Virus record (IMG/VR): IMGVR_UViG_3300042544_002197
Location: 62,001 to 126,000 of that record
Length of the DNA: 64,000 nt
Strand: one strand, 5' to 3'
DNA from: a virus
Position 1 is the stretch's first letter, and the number at the start of each line of letters is the position of its first letter. Under the pieces are notes generated by a model, which was not told the DNA's origin, did not search any database, and worked only from the letters and a program-made list of their open reading frames with translations. Positions 36,918 to 46,122 of the stretch are shown in pieces. Position numbers and translations under genes: made by a program.

Positions 36918-38669
36918 ATGGAAACAAAGATTCCCGAAATTGAGGCTAGAAATATACTTTCAACATATGAAGGTTCTAATAATCAATTATTAGATTGGAA
37001 AAGAAAATTTAAAGATGTTAAGAATTTTAAGTTAACGAGACCCCAATCTGAATATGTACAGAAATATCATGAAGTAACTCCAAAAATTGCCAGAAAACAT
37101 ATTAACATTGTTAGTACTTTCGGTGAAAAGATAATGGAGGATAGGTTATTAACAACTCCACCGACCAAAATTTGGTGTGAAAAATTATTATGTGAATCAG
37201 ATAAGGCGTTTCATATATGGGGTAAGGTTTTAGAAATTGACCAATTAAGTGCAATGTGGTTACCAAAAGCGGCGGTTGTTCAAGAAGAAAAAAAATTAGA
37301 TAGGGTAATTGATTATACCAAATACAATTCAAGACCCCCGATGGACCATCAAAAGATTGCAATTGAAAAATTATTAGCGAACGATAAATTTATTTTAGCG
37401 GATGATATGGGTCTTGGTAAAACAACATCTGCGGTTATTGCGTCTTTAGAAAGTAAAGCAAGAAAGATACTTATAGTATGTCCCGCATCATTAAAAATAA
37501 ATTGGGAAAGGGAAATAAAAAACTATTCAGATAGAAAAGTTTTAATTGTCGAAGGACGTAAATGGGGTTCTACTTTTGATTTCTACATTATTAATTATGA
37601 TATTATTAAAAACTACCACACTACAGACAAGAGTGAAGATAGCGACGATTATAAATTATTGGTTAATGCCAATTTTGACTTGGCAATCGTAGATGAGGCT
37701 CACTATATATCAAATGCCACAGCAAACAGAACTCGTTTATTAAATGATGTTTTAGAAACAATCCCAAAAGTTTGGTTATTAACTGGTACACCGATGACAT
37801 CAAGACCAATTAATTATTTCAATTTATTAAAGATTGTAGAATCACCATTAGCATTAAATTGGCAATCCTATGTTCGCAGATATTGTAAAGGTTACCAATT
37901 CAATGTCGGTAATCGTAAGGTTTGGAATACAAGTGGTGCAAGTAATTTAGATGAACTTCGTGAACGAACGAAAAATCTTGTTTTACGAAGAATGAAGACT
38001 GACATTCTTGACTTACCTGAAAAAATTGTTACACCAGTGTTTGTTGAATTGACTAGTAAAATGTATGATGAGGAATTAGAAGAATTTACTCGTATTAGTA
38101 CCGATAAGAAAAATGATGAAACAATCACAGTTACGTTAAATCGTTTAATGAAAATTAGACAACTTATTGCTTACGAAAAAATCCCTTATACTTGTGAGTT
38201 GATTGACAAGTGTTTAGAACAAGGTAAAAAGGTAATTGTATTTACAAACTTTACAATGTCATTAGATATGTTACATGAGAAATATAAGAAAGTTTCAGTA
38301 ACACTTGATGGAAGAATGAATAAAGATAAGAGACAAGAAAATGTTGATAGATTCCAAACCGAAGATAAAATCAAAGTCTTCATTGGTAATATTAAAGCTG
38401 CGGGTGTTGGTATAACATTAACCTCTGCTGAAGTTGTTATTATGAATGACTTATCATTTGTACCTGCTGACCACTCACAAGGAGAAGATAGAGCATATCG
38501 TTATGGTCAACAAAATAGTGTATTAGTTTATTATCCCGTTTTTGAAAACACGGTAGAAAAAATAATTTACAATATATTACAAAAGAAAAAGGGGATTATT
38601 GACCAAGTAATGGGTGACGGAGAATATTCAGAATCCTTTAGTAAGGACTTACTTAAACAACTCTTTTAA
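36918..38669 (+). CDS. SNF2-family DNA helicase/translocase (UvsW-like role possible)
   Basis: The 583-residue superfamily 2 protein has motif I DDMGLGKTTSA near residue 160, motif II DEAH near 258, motif III LTGTPM, and motif VI GEDRAYRYGQ near 522, the SNF2/SMARCAL1-type form of motif VI. It would remodel or anneal DNA, for example by reversing forks or displacing proteins. T4 UvsW (587 aa) has a similar size and role, but the motifs here are SNF2-type. The N-terminal about 130 residues contain no named domain that I recognise. It overlaps the convergent 69-aa gene by 21 nt. Confidence 0.92.
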   Translation: METKIPEIEARNILSTYEGSNNQLLDWKRKFKDVKNFKLTRPQSEYVQKYHEVTPKIARKHINIVSTFGEKIMEDRLLTTPPTKIWCEKLLCESDKAFHIWGKVLEIDQLSAMWLPKAAVVQEEKKLDRVIDYTKYNSRPPMDHQKIAIEKLLANDKFILADDMGLGKTTSAVIASLESKARKILIVCPASLKINWEREIKNYSDRKVLIVEGRKWGSTFDFYIINYDIIKNYHTTDKSEDSDDYKLLVNANFDLAIVDEAHYISNATANRTRLLNDVLETIPKVWLLTGTPMTSRPINYFNLLKIVESPLALNWQSYVRRYCKGYQFNVGNRKVWNTSGASNLDELRERTKNLVLRRMKTDILDLPEKIVTPVFVELTSKMYDEELEEFTRISTDKKNDETITVTLNRLMKIRQLIAYEKIPYTCELIDKCLEQGKKVIVFTNFTMSLDMLHEKYKKVSVTLDGRMNKDKRQENVDRFQTEDKIKVFIGNIKAAGVGITLTSAEVVIMNDLSFVPADHSQGEDRAYRYGQQNSVLVYYPVFENTVEKIIYNILQKKKGIIDQVMGDGEYSESFSKDLLKQLF

Positions 38670-38858
38670 CTCACCAATTTTTTTATCCAATAAAGAATCC
38701 AACTCCTTATCTTCATAATCCGATACGTTAACAACTATTGTTTTTTCAGGTTCATTAAAGTTGACGTAGTTCCCGCCTTCCTCTTTTTGATATGTAAAAA
38801 CAATATTATTTATTCCACAAAGGATTAATAGTTCATTTAGTTTATTCGTTGTAGTCAT
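38649..38858 (-). CDS. Unknown 69-aa acidic protein
   Basis: The small product is rich in Glu, Asp, Asn and Lys with a predicted C-terminal helix (DSLLDKKIGELKELF). It is convergent with the helicase gene and overlaps its 3' end by 21 nt. It is divergent from the neck-type gene at 38898. There is no exact late motif in its own orientation; a TATATTTC box in the divergent gap could be a host-type -10. It is kept because it starts with ATG, fills the only gap and shows a strand/helix pattern. No function recognised. Confidence 0.6.
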   Translation of the reverse strand: MTTTNKLNELLILCGINNIVFTYQKEEGGNYVNFNEPEKTIVVNVSDYEDKELDSLLDKKIGELKELFK

Positions 38859-38874
38859 AATACCAAAAATAAAC

Positions 38875-38882
38875 TATTTATT
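38875..38882 (+). promoter_or_regulatory. Late-promoter candidate TATTTATT before the neck-type gene
   Basis: The plus strand reads AAACTATTTATTGAAATA, 15 nt before the ATG at 38898. Confidence 0.6.
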
Positions 38883-38897
38883 GAAATATACCAAATT

Positions 38898-40013
38898 ATG
38901 GCTACAATTATTTCACAATCTGAAAAGGACAAATTATATACACAGGTTTTTCACCTATTGGGGATGCCCGTTCGTGGCATTGAACTTACTGAAGAACAAA
39001 TGGATACTTTTTTAGAGTTTTCCTTGTCTGAATATGAACAATACGTTAGTGATTGGTTGATTGAATCTCAATGGTCCGCATTGGCCGGATTAGATGTTGA
39101 TACACAATCCCTTTCTAGAGCGTTTACTACAAGAAGTTTAGATTATGAGACACAATACACTTATTCATATTCCAAAATAGTTGGTTTACAGGCCGGTGGT
39201 GATAACGAACTTAAAAAAGATTTTTTTACCCTTACAGGTGGTACACAAACATATGAAATACCTGCTGGTCGTGAAATAAACGAACTATTATGGTTTACAA
39301 GAGCCGAGTTAACCGATTCAATCGTTGACCCGTTTTTAGGTGGTTTCGGTGGTCTTGGAGGTGTTGGTTTTGGTGGTGTGGGAGGATTTGCTCAGGTTGG
39401 GTCTTCAGGTTCATACTTTATGTTACCAGCTTTTGACCTTCTTTTAAGAATGCAAGATAGAAGTATTAAAAATAGAATAATTGGTGGGGATTTAACATAT
39501 AGGATTACTGCGGGACCTGAAGGTAAAAAATATATTCACTTATACAACGTGCCTGGTGGAAAATACGATTTTGGTAATAACGCTAATAAAAACTATCAAG
39601 TATGGTATTGGTATTATGATACCATGGATAGAGACACTTGTCTACAAAAAAACAAAGATGTTATTAAATTACCTTCTGATGTTATGACCGAAGAACTTAC
39701 TTGGGATAAGTTAAATAAACCATCTCAAAATTGGGTAAGAAAATACCTAATAGGTTATTCTAAAGAAGGATTAGGTCGTATTTGGGGTAAATTCTCAGGT
39801 GATTTACAAGTTCCTGACAGTGCTGTTAAATTAGATTATAGTTCTTTATTGACTGAAGGTAAAGACGAAAGAATGAAATTGGTTGAGGAACTTATGGCTA
39901 GATTAGAAAGACTCCGCCCTGAAAAAATTCTTGAAAGAAAAGGTTCAGAAGCGGAGAATTTAAATAAAGCACTTAAGTTTAGAGCAATGCCAAGTCCGTT
40001 TAATGTAATCTAA
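38898..40013 (+). CDS. Neck / virion structural protein (gp13-like candidate)
   Basis: The 371-residue product has an N-terminal helical part and a Gly-rich loop near residues 150-165 (GGFGGLGGVGFGGVGGFAQV). The C-terminal segment resembles a structural protein common in marine T4-like phages, often labelled neck protein: NWVRKYLIGYSKEGLGRIWG then a DSAVKLDYSSLLTEGKDERM helix pair. I assign the neck role on that resemblance and on the closeness of the gp14- and gp15-like genes; T4 gp13 has 309 aa. It lies on the plus strand, unlike those genes, and carries its own late motif. The 3' end overlaps the convergent polymerase stop by 4 nt. Confidence 0.7.
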   Translation: MATIISQSEKDKLYTQVFHLLGMPVRGIELTEEQMDTFLEFSLSEYEQYVSDWLIESQWSALAGLDVDTQSLSRAFTTRSLDYETQYTYSYSKIVGLQAGGDNELKKDFFTLTGGTQTYEIPAGREINELLWFTRAELTDSIVDPFLGGFGGLGGVGFGGVGGFAQVGSSGSYFMLPAFDLLLRMQDRSIKNRIIGGDLTYRITAGPEGKKYIHLYNVPGGKYDFGNNANKNYQVWYWYYDTMDRDTCLQKNKDVIKLPSDVMTEELTWDKLNKPSQNWVRKYLIGYSKEGLGRIWGKFSGDLQVPDSAVKLDYSSLLTEGKDERMKLVEELMARLERLRPEKILERKGSEAENLNKALKFRAMPSPFNVI

Positions 40014-42913
40014 ACTTCTATTGCGTGGTAAGCGTAATCGTGTCCATCATTTTCAATGATTTCATCCTCATTACTGATTGTACTTTCAGCTTGTAGTGAT
40101 ACCACTTTTCTATTATGTTCCACCCAATTTTGGTCAACTAATTTTAGACTATCTTCAACATACATAAAATAAGGATCTCTACCCACTCTATTCCAAAAAA
40201 TAACTTCACTATCTGAAAGTGTCATTACCTCATCAAACTTATCTTGTCCACTTTCTTTTAATGGATAACCATTAACAAGTTCACATTGTAATTTAGTAAA
40301 GTATTGTCTATCCTTTGGGTCTTCAATAAGAATATCTTCTCTAATGTTTGGGTTAAATGCAACCAATAAAGGCTCAACACGTTTGTTAAAATTACTAAGA
40401 TAACGAGGAACGTTATAATCACCTTTTAAATCGGGATTATTTGTAATTTCCTTTTCATCAATCATGTAACAATTAACATTTATAACTGCGTGGTCTTTCG
40501 GCATTTCACTACCAATACTTTCAAAATACTCAATCATTTCCTTTTTTGTCCATCTAGTTTTTCTTTCCACATCTCCAGATGATTTTTTTATACCATTATT
40601 AACATAGTATATTGTATCACCTAAACCGGCAGGATAATCATTTTGAATTATTAATTCCATGTGTGCTTGACGAGACATTAAAGAACCTGATTTAGTTGTT
40701 TTTTGTACGTGTTTTTTATATTCATTAATAGATTGTTTAACACGAGCTTTATTTGCAATTTTAGATAATGGTATTTCTTTATTATATATTTTTTCTACGT
40801 AATTGTAATATAGTTCCACAAAAGAATGTCCGTCACCATTTAACAAATATTTAAAACCTTCATCCAAAAATTCAACAATATATGTTTGTAATTTTTTTGA
40901 TTTAATTGTGTTACCTGTTAATTTAATTTTCTCCTTGCCTTTCTTAATTAATTTAATAATATAATTCTTACGAGATACGTTAATGCAAGATGGTGCGGTG
41001 TAGTCAATATCTAAACCCATTTCACCTCTCATGAATATGTCATTGAACTCTGCGGTGTGAGCTTCAATACCTTTATATTCTTTACCTTCTATTACTAATT
41101 CATTTAAACCTTTACCAACATACACAGCGTCTAATGCACTATCAGGTGTTTCAAAGTTCACACCGTCCGTGTCCATTACAAGAGGTTTATAACCCTTTTG
41201 CATATAGAACATAATCATCATACGTAAACACTGACGACCAATGCAAGTAATAGTTTCACCTGAATCCATTTCCCCCCAAGGGAATACGTGTGGTGCAGAT
41301 AATGAACCAAAATATGCATTAATAAAAATCTTAATTGGTAATTGTTTACGGTCGTACATTTCAGCAGCAACAGGGTCGCTATCTTTTAATTCACTGGCAA
41401 GATGCTTATATTTAATACGAATGTTACGGAAATATTTCAACATCGATTTTTGTACTCCCATGACATCACACGCGGGAAATACATCATACACTAATTGAAT
41501 TGATGGGTAGAGCGATGAGTAGTCAAATTTAACAATATTCTTTGCATAACCAACATTTAATAAACGAGATAATCCACCAGTAAAGGCTCGTTTCTCATCT
41601 TTAGATGGTACTGCTAAATTATTTTCATAAGACCAAGCTAACATAATGATTTTCCATAATGTTGCCGTACCCATTGTTGCAATCCTTTCATAAGTTGTTG
41701 GTACAAGTTTTGACAATAAAAATGTTGATTGAGAAAATGAATCGTCTACAACCATTGTCTCATAAAGGTCATCATCAAGATATTGCTCAACAATTTTCCT
41801 ACCTGGCCATATCTCAAACTTGCCAGGATATTTTCGTAATAAATCTTCGGTACCTGGCTCACCTATTTGTTTATATCCACCTGTTTTTGGATTTACATAA
41901 TAACTTTCATTATCTAGATATATTTTTGATATTTTACTACCTTCAACATACACACGATTAGGTTTTTCTTTTTCCAAATATGTGGTAATGTATTTCAAAC
42001 CCCATGATTTAATTTCAGAATTGATTGCTTGAGCACGTCGTACTGAATGTGCAATATCAATGATATTAAAACCCCAAATAATATGTTGTTTATATGGCTC
42101 AACTTCATTTGCCAATTTTAACATTCCCTCTTTTTCTTTCATTCCTTGGGACGTGAAAATTTGAGTCATTCCATCAACATCAACACCAAGAATTTCCGCA
42201 CGTTTTAATATGAATGGCCAATCAAAAAATGCGGAGTTGTAACCAGCAATGATTGTTGGTTTTAAGTCCCTTATATATTGGAAAAATCTTTCAATACATT
42301 TTTTTTCTCCGTCTTCCCCAAAGGCGGGAATTGTTACGTTTAAACCACGATTATCTTTAACCCCAATTAATATAATAACACAAGTTTCAGGGTCAAGACC
42401 TGTGGTTTCAATATCAAATACAAATCGATTAACACCACCATAATCATCAATACCTTTGAATAATCTTTTTTTCGTTTGAACAAGATATTGTTCTACCGGT
42501 GATAAAACCGTAAAATGTTGTCTATATTTTTCATCCCACGGATTAATACCACCCATTCTGAAAAATGAAATTAAATCGGTATACGATTTAAGACTTTTTA
42601 CCAAATATTTCATACCCGACTCAAGTCGTTCATCTCCATGAGTATCTAATTTTTCAATTAGAATACCAAATTCACCCATACGTTTTTTTTGTATGGATTT
42701 TGAATTATTGTAAAAACCTAAACCTGATAAATCACCAACCCACATAAACGGGGTAAATGAATCTGATTTTACAATCTTTCCCTTTTCGGGGTCCTGAATA
42801 ATTTTGTAAATTGTGTTGGTGGGGTAGTCGTATTCGACTCCGACAATGAACTCTTCGGGGTCGCCACCGTTAAGGAAGTTTTCTATAACTTCCTGAGAGA
42901 TAACTTCTTTCAT
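40010..42913 (-). CDS. 43: Family B DNA polymerase gp43
   Basis: The 967-residue replicative polymerase has a 3'-5' exonuclease. Exo I is VFDIETTGLD near residue 171 and Exo II is AGYNSAFFDWPF near 227. Polymerase motif A is FDYSSLYPSIQ near 466, motif B KIFINAYFGS near 531, and motif C LVMDTDGVNFE near 581. Motif C has DTDG where many family B enzymes have DTDS. It is slightly longer than T4 gp43 (898). It stands alone on the minus strand with no late motif upstream; the leader has a TATATTTAC box of host -10 type about 60 nt before the ATG. Confidence 0.97.
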   Translation of the reverse strand: MKEVISQEVIENFLNGGDPEEFIVGVEYDYPTNTIYKIIQDPEKGKIVKSDSFTPFMWVGDLSGLGFYNNSKSIQKKRMGEFGILIEKLDTHGDERLESGMKYLVKSLKSYTDLISFFRMGGINPWDEKYRQHFTVLSPVEQYLVQTKKRLFKGIDDYGGVNRFVFDIETTGLDPETCVIILIGVKDNRGLNVTIPAFGEDGEKKCIERFFQYIRDLKPTIIAGYNSAFFDWPFILKRAEILGVDVDGMTQIFTSQGMKEKEGMLKLANEVEPYKQHIIWGFNIIDIAHSVRRAQAINSEIKSWGLKYITTYLEKEKPNRVYVEGSKISKIYLDNESYYVNPKTGGYKQIGEPGTEDLLRKYPGKFEIWPGRKIVEQYLDDDLYETMVVDDSFSQSTFLLSKLVPTTYERIATMGTATLWKIIMLAWSYENNLAVPSKDEKRAFTGGLSRLLNVGYAKNIVKFDYSSLYPSIQLVYDVFPACDVMGVQKSMLKYFRNIRIKYKHLASELKDSDPVAAEMYDRKQLPIKIFINAYFGSLSAPHVFPWGEMDSGETITCIGRQCLRMMIMFYMQKGYKPLVMDTDGVNFETPDSALDAVYVGKGLNELVIEGKEYKGIEAHTAEFNDIFMRGEMGLDIDYTAPSCINVSRKNYIIKLIKKGKEKIKLTGNTIKSKKLQTYIVEFLDEGFKYLLNGDGHSFVELYYNYVEKIYNKEIPLSKIANKARVKQSINEYKKHVQKTTKSGSLMSRQAHMELIIQNDYPAGLGDTIYYVNNGIKKSSGDVERKTRWTKKEMIEYFESIGSEMPKDHAVINVNCYMIDEKEITNNPDLKGDYNVPRYLSNFNKRVEPLLVAFNPNIREDILIEDPKDRQYFTKLQCELVNGYPLKESGQDKFDEVMTLSDSEVIFWNRVGRDPYFMYVEDSLKLVDQNWVEHNRKVVSLQAESTISNEDEIIENDGHDYAYHAIEV

Positions 42914-43004
42914 CTTATAATTTTTTTAAATGTGACGTATTAGCTTACTGAAAATCAGTAGTTTGCCTTGTTTTCATCTGTAAATATAAGAATTAAAATC
43001 GGTA

Positions 43005-43373
43005 TTAAAAAATGTTGATGTATAATTTTTCTTTAACGGGTAATATCAATTTTGTTGTTGGGTTTCCGTTTGTGTCTAAAAATTGTATAGTTATTTTACC
43101 CTCAAATTTACCCATTTCTGAAGTTTGGGTTTCAGTAAATCTATGTGTAATATAATATTCCTCGGTTGTTTGGTTATATAATTTTGTTCTCGTTGTCACT
43201 AAACAATCACTATTCAATATTACGGGTTCCCCTGTTTTAACGTCAGACATTTCAAATGTGATGTCTGCACTTTCGAGCATATCATTAAATGATGATTTGT
43301 CGTTTTTACCGTCATCAATCATCCTCATTTTTAATATTGGGTCAGATGCCCCTTGTCTTATAAAGAATTCCAT
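43005..43373 (-). CDS. Small beta-rich tail/baseplate-type protein
   Basis: The 122-residue product has a pattern of alternating strands and polar turns (DITFEMSDVKTGEPVILNSD, then GKFEGKITIQFLDTNGNPTT). This resembles the N-terminal domain of upper-baseplate or fibre-attachment proteins (BppU-like), but that is a weak visual match. It follows the Pro/Thr-rich adhesin gene and carries its own late motif 4 nt before the ATG, so it belongs to the late fibre region. No enzymatic motif. Confidence 0.65.
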   Translation of the reverse strand: MEFFIRQGASDPILKMRMIDDGKNDKSSFNDMLESADITFEMSDVKTGEPVILNSDCLVTTRTKLYNQTTEEYYITHRFTETQTSEMGKFEGKITIQFLDTNGNPTTKLILPVKEKLYINIF

Positions 43374-43377
43374 ATGT

Positions 43378-43385
43378 TATAAATA
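43378..43385 (-). promoter_or_regulatory. Late-promoter candidate TATTTATA before the 122-aa gene
   Basis: The minus strand reads AATATTTATAACATATG, 4 nt before the ATG. Confidence 0.6.
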
Positions 43386-43403
43386 TTGTTTTTTTAATAT
43401 TAT

Positions 43404-44567
43404 TTATCCTCTAAATGTTATTGTTATTGGTAAATTCTTTACAAATGGATTAGGTGAATCTTGTGTTTGTGTTACTCCGCCTGTCTCAGATATAATAAAT
43501 GTATTATATGTTGGTTGATTAAATATATAGTTAAAACCCGGAGCAAGTGAATATCTTGCGGTGTTCGAACCTTGTGTTAATGACACTGTACCTCCATTAT
43601 CTTTAATGCTTTGAAATAATGATAAATAATCAACACCCGCACTATTTTTGGTGTTAAAACGAAGTATAACAAATGTATTACTAATAAAATTAGGATTATA
43701 TGTAACAACTATATCACTAGGCTGTCCTGTAGGATTATATGTGAAAAGTGATTCACCATTACCATCGAAAGTTGCACTCGTCTGTCCAAAAAATAAACCC
43801 TCATCGCCCGTTAAATACCATTCACTAGTAACTACCATTGGTGATGTTGGACTTGGCGTCATAGTCATTGTTGGTGTCATTGTTGGTGTCATTGTTGGTG
43901 TTTCCGACGGAGTCATCGTTGGTGTTAAAGTAATGGTAGGTGTAATACTAGGTGTTGGTGTTACTGTATTAGTTGGTGTCATGGTTGGTGTTTCTGATGG
44001 GGTCATTGTGGGCGTTTCAGAAGGAGTTACCGTTGGAGTTTGACTATTTGTTGGTGTTTGAGTTATCGTTTGTGTTGGCGTTTGTGTTGGTGTTTCCGAC
44101 GGAGTCATCGTTGGAGTTTCACTTGGTGTTTGAGTTGGTGTTTCCGACGGAGTCATCGTTGGAGTTTCACTTGGTGTTTGAGTTGGTGTTTGAGTAATGG
44201 TATTTGTAGGTGTTACCGTATTAGTTGGTGTTAAACTAATTGTTGGAGTAATACTTGGTGTGGGTGTGTTGGTCGGTGTTACTGTATTTGTTTGTGTTAA
44301 AGTAATAGTAGGTGTTTGAGTTGGAGTTGGTGTTCCGGTAGGTGTAACAGTATTAGTTGGTGTTTGAGTTGGTGTAACAGTATTAGTTGGTGTTTGAGTT
44401 GGTGTGGGGGTTGCCGTTCCGGTTGGTGTCATAGTATTAGTTGGTGTAATACTTTGAGTAAGTATTGGAGTTACAACCGAAGACCAAATTATGTTTCCAT
44501 TTAAATAAACAAAAGATGGTGTGTTACCATTAAACTTAATATCTGATGCGTTTGTAAATAAACTCAT
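43404..44567 (-). CDS. Adhesin/fibre-type protein with long Pro/Thr repeat linker
   Basis: The 387-residue product has three parts. A short N-terminal domain (residues about 1-40, starting [20 protein letters not shown]) probably anchors to the virion. Then comes a stalk of about 200 residues almost entirely of [14 protein letters not shown] and SETPTMTP units. A C-terminal globular domain of about 145 residues follows, starting near [21 protein letters not shown] Pro/Thr stalk with a terminal domain fits a surface-exposed binding protein, with a flexible and possibly glycosylated linker. It starts 1 base after the 110-aa fibre gene stop, in the same operon. Confidence 0.75.
   Translation of the reverse strand: MSLFTNASDIKFNGNTPSFVYLNGNIIWSSVVTPILTQSITPTNTMTPTGTATPTPTQTPTNTVTPTQTPTNTVTPTGTPTPTQTPTITLTQTNTVTPTNTPTPSITPTISLTPTNTVTPTNTITQTPTQTPSETPTMTPSETPTQTPSETPTMTPSETPTQTPTQTITQTPTNSQTPTVTPSETPTMTPSETPTMTPTNTVTPTPSITPTITLTPTMTPSETPTMTPTMTPTMTMTPSPTSPMVVTSEWYLTGDEGLFFGQTSATFDGNGESLFTYNPTGQPSDIVVTYNPNFISNTFVILRFNTKNSAGVDYLSLFQSIKDNGGTVSLTQGSNTARYSLAPGFNYIFNQPTYNTFIISETGGVTQTQDSPNPFVKNLPITITFRG
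43858..44453. repeat. Imperfect tandem repeats coding the Pro/Thr stalk
   Basis: The DNA repeats a GTTGGTGTT-like core throughout. Two perfect copies of a 48-bp unit (16 residues, [16 protein letters not shown] type) lie at 44086-44181. A 30-bp unit (10 residues) repeats near 44340-44400. Such tracts change length by slippage or unequal recombination. Confidence 0.85.
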
Positions 44568-44568
44568 T

Positions 44569-44901
44569 TTAATTTATTATAATATACAATGTACCACTAA
44601 CTGGTGTTATCGATGCATATGATGATGATGTAATAGTTTCGAGTTTATTAACGGTATTTGATGACATAATATTACTTCCGTTTACATTTGCACTGCCAGT
44701 AACATTTAATGAACCTGTTAACGATAAACTACCACTAATATATTGACTACCGGTAAAATAATGTGAACCACTATCAACTAACGTTTGTCTAAGTGTGGAT
44801 AATGTCGATTTATATGTTGTACCACCAAATGCAACCGCGGTAACTCCGGTTAAACTTGGAGCAATTGAACTAGATAGTTCTGTTATTTTTTTTCCTGCCA
44901 T
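44569..44901 (-). CDS. Small fibre-type protein with TGSL-type repeats
   Basis: The 110-residue product starts [20 protein letters not shown], a start typical of phage fibre or tail-attachment subunits. The middle has repeated beta-helix-like turns: [20 protein letters not shown] then [12 protein letters not shown] role as a trimeric fibre shaft or connector is likely. The motif CTATTTATT lies 3 nt before the ATG, and the adhesin gene follows 1 base after the stop. Confidence 0.75.
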   Translation of the reverse strand: MAGKKITELSSSIAPSLTGVTAVAFGGTTYKSTLSTLRQTLVDSGSHYFTGSQYISGSLSLTGSLNVTGSANVNGSNIMSSNTVNKLETITSSSYASITPVSGTLYIIIN

Positions 44902-44904
44902 TTA

Positions 44905-44913
44905 AATAAATAG
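44905..44913 (-). promoter_or_regulatory. Late-promoter candidate CTATTTATT before the 110-aa fibre gene
   Basis: The minus strand reads AAACTATTTATTTAAATG, 3 nt before the ATG. The 10-base core AAACTATTTATT is identical to those at 36869 and 38898. Confidence 0.6.
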
Positions 44914-44914
44914 T

Positions 44915-46069
44915 TTAAAATAGTATGATATCATTATTATTTTCAGTTATTATGTCTTCACCATCCTCTGTCAGTAATGCGTTTGAAAATACACCACTTA
45001 ATGTGTCTAAACAATCTTCATAACATTCAACAATGTCAAAATTTGGTTTTATTTCGGTCAGATAATGGTGTCTTACTCTCGGGAAATTTAATGGTTCTTC
45101 AAAATATTTTATTTGATAAACATTAAATTGTGTATTCCCTGTATGTAATGATTGTATACCACTGGTTCCTCCACCCCATATTTGTACAATTTTATTTTCA
45201 GATTCTCTTAGTGAAGGTATTATTTCCTCCCAATCTTTTACTTTATAAATTAAATTTCCATTTAAAAATATCTTTAACGTACCCAACCTTCTCTGTTTTT
45301 CTGAAGCCCACTCTCTATTTAATTTCTCAATAAATTCATATGTTGGTGTTGCCCCCGATAATACATCTATTGAGTTTGTTATGGTATAGCCAGTTGTTAT
45401 TTGAGTTGTTGTAGTTCCGGTTGATGACCCAGTATAAGAAATAGGGTATGGACCTCTTATTAAATCGTTCCACCCACCGTCGTTTTCAATCTCACAACCT
45501 TCGTAGTGTTTATATCTGTCGAAAGTAATGGTTATATTAAAATCCATTGAAGTACCACCACTACATAAAACAGGGGTTTGTCCTGAAGATATATAATAAC
45601 TCTCAGTATAACCCGAACTTGAATCACATAAACCAGAATACCTATAAGATTCCCATTTTATTCTACGGTCATCCGTAAACGAAAAGGAAAGGTTGTTGTC
45701 AGCATAGTTAGATTGTACCGTTTCCCCACTAATACCCCAATAGTAAAATGTAGTACCACCCGACCAAGGTATATTCTCCTTATTAAAAACAAAATCCAAA
45801 GTCCAACCCTTTTCAGTACGTCTTCTAATGTTGAAATTACATGTATGACCTGTATATCTCTCGTTAATTGGTATTGACCACGGAGTTGTAAAATTGGTAT
45901 AACATGAAGAATCTATTGTTAATCCTGTATATATAATTTCATTTGTTAAATCTAAAACGTCGGAATCATAATTCACGTCTTTTGATAATTCAAAATCATA
46001 TAATTCGGAAGAATCCAACCTTAAATCTAATTTTAACCCATAAAAATTTAAAATATTCTGTCTATTCAT
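44915..46069 (-). CDS. Tail-fibre/baseplate appendage-type protein (start set at the second Met)
   Basis: The longest frame starts at 46090, but its codons 3-6 contain the late motif GATATTTATAGAAACATG. I therefore place the start at the second ATG (46069), giving 384 residues and a motif-to-ATG distance of 5 nt, as at neighbouring genes. The protein is Tyr, Ser, Gly and Cys-containing and beta-rich, and ends with NALLTEDGEDIITENNNDII. Such LLTEDG repeats are common at the C-termini of marine phage tail proteins. A lectin-like middle is possible but unproven. It is divergent from the 247-aa gene. Confidence 0.7.
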   Translation of the reverse strand: MNRQNILNFYGLKLDLRLDSSELYDFELSKDVNYDSDVLDLTNEIIYTGLTIDSSCYTNFTTPWSIPINERYTGHTCNFNIRRRTEKGWTLDFVFNKENIPWSGGTTFYYWGISGETVQSNYADNNLSFSFTDDRRIKWESYRYSGLCDSSSGYTESYYISSGQTPVLCSGGTSMDFNITITFDRYKHYEGCEIENDGGWNDLIRGPYPISYTGSSTGTTTTQITTGYTITNSIDVLSGATPTYEFIEKLNREWASEKQRRLGTLKIFLNGNLIYKVKDWEEIIPSLRESENKIVQIWGGGTSGIQSLHTGNTQFNVYQIKYFEEPLNFPRVRHHYLTEIKPNFDIVECYEDCLDTLSGVFSNALLTEDGEDIITENNNDIILF

Positions 46070-46074
46070 GTTTC

Positions 46075-46082
46075 TATAAATA
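46075..46082 (-). promoter_or_regulatory. Late-promoter candidate TATTTATA before the 384-aa gene
   Basis: The minus strand reads AAAGATATTTATAGAAACATG. The first 10 bases match the gp18 element (AAAGATATTTATAGAA). Confidence 0.6.
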
Positions 46083-46099
46083 TCTTTCATAAGATTTGA

Positions 46100-46107
46100 T
46101 ATTTATA
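46100..46107 (+). promoter_or_regulatory. Late-promoter candidate TATTTATA before the 247-aa gene
   Basis: The plus strand reads TTTGATATTTATAATAAAA, 15 nt before the ATG at 46123. It lies back to back with the element at 46075-46082. Confidence 0.6.
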
Positions 46108-46122
46108 ATAAAACCGATTTAG

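Noticed and set aside
43858-44453. Regular short repeats that could be taken for a CRISPR array
   Set aside because: They are imperfect, in frame, without unique spacers, and code for a Pro/Thr stalk.
43648-44504. Several open frames on the plus strand opposite the Pro/Thr adhesin (Val/Gly-rich, Cys/Trp-rich)
   Set aside because: They are shadows of the repetitive coding strand, with unnatural composition and no start signals.
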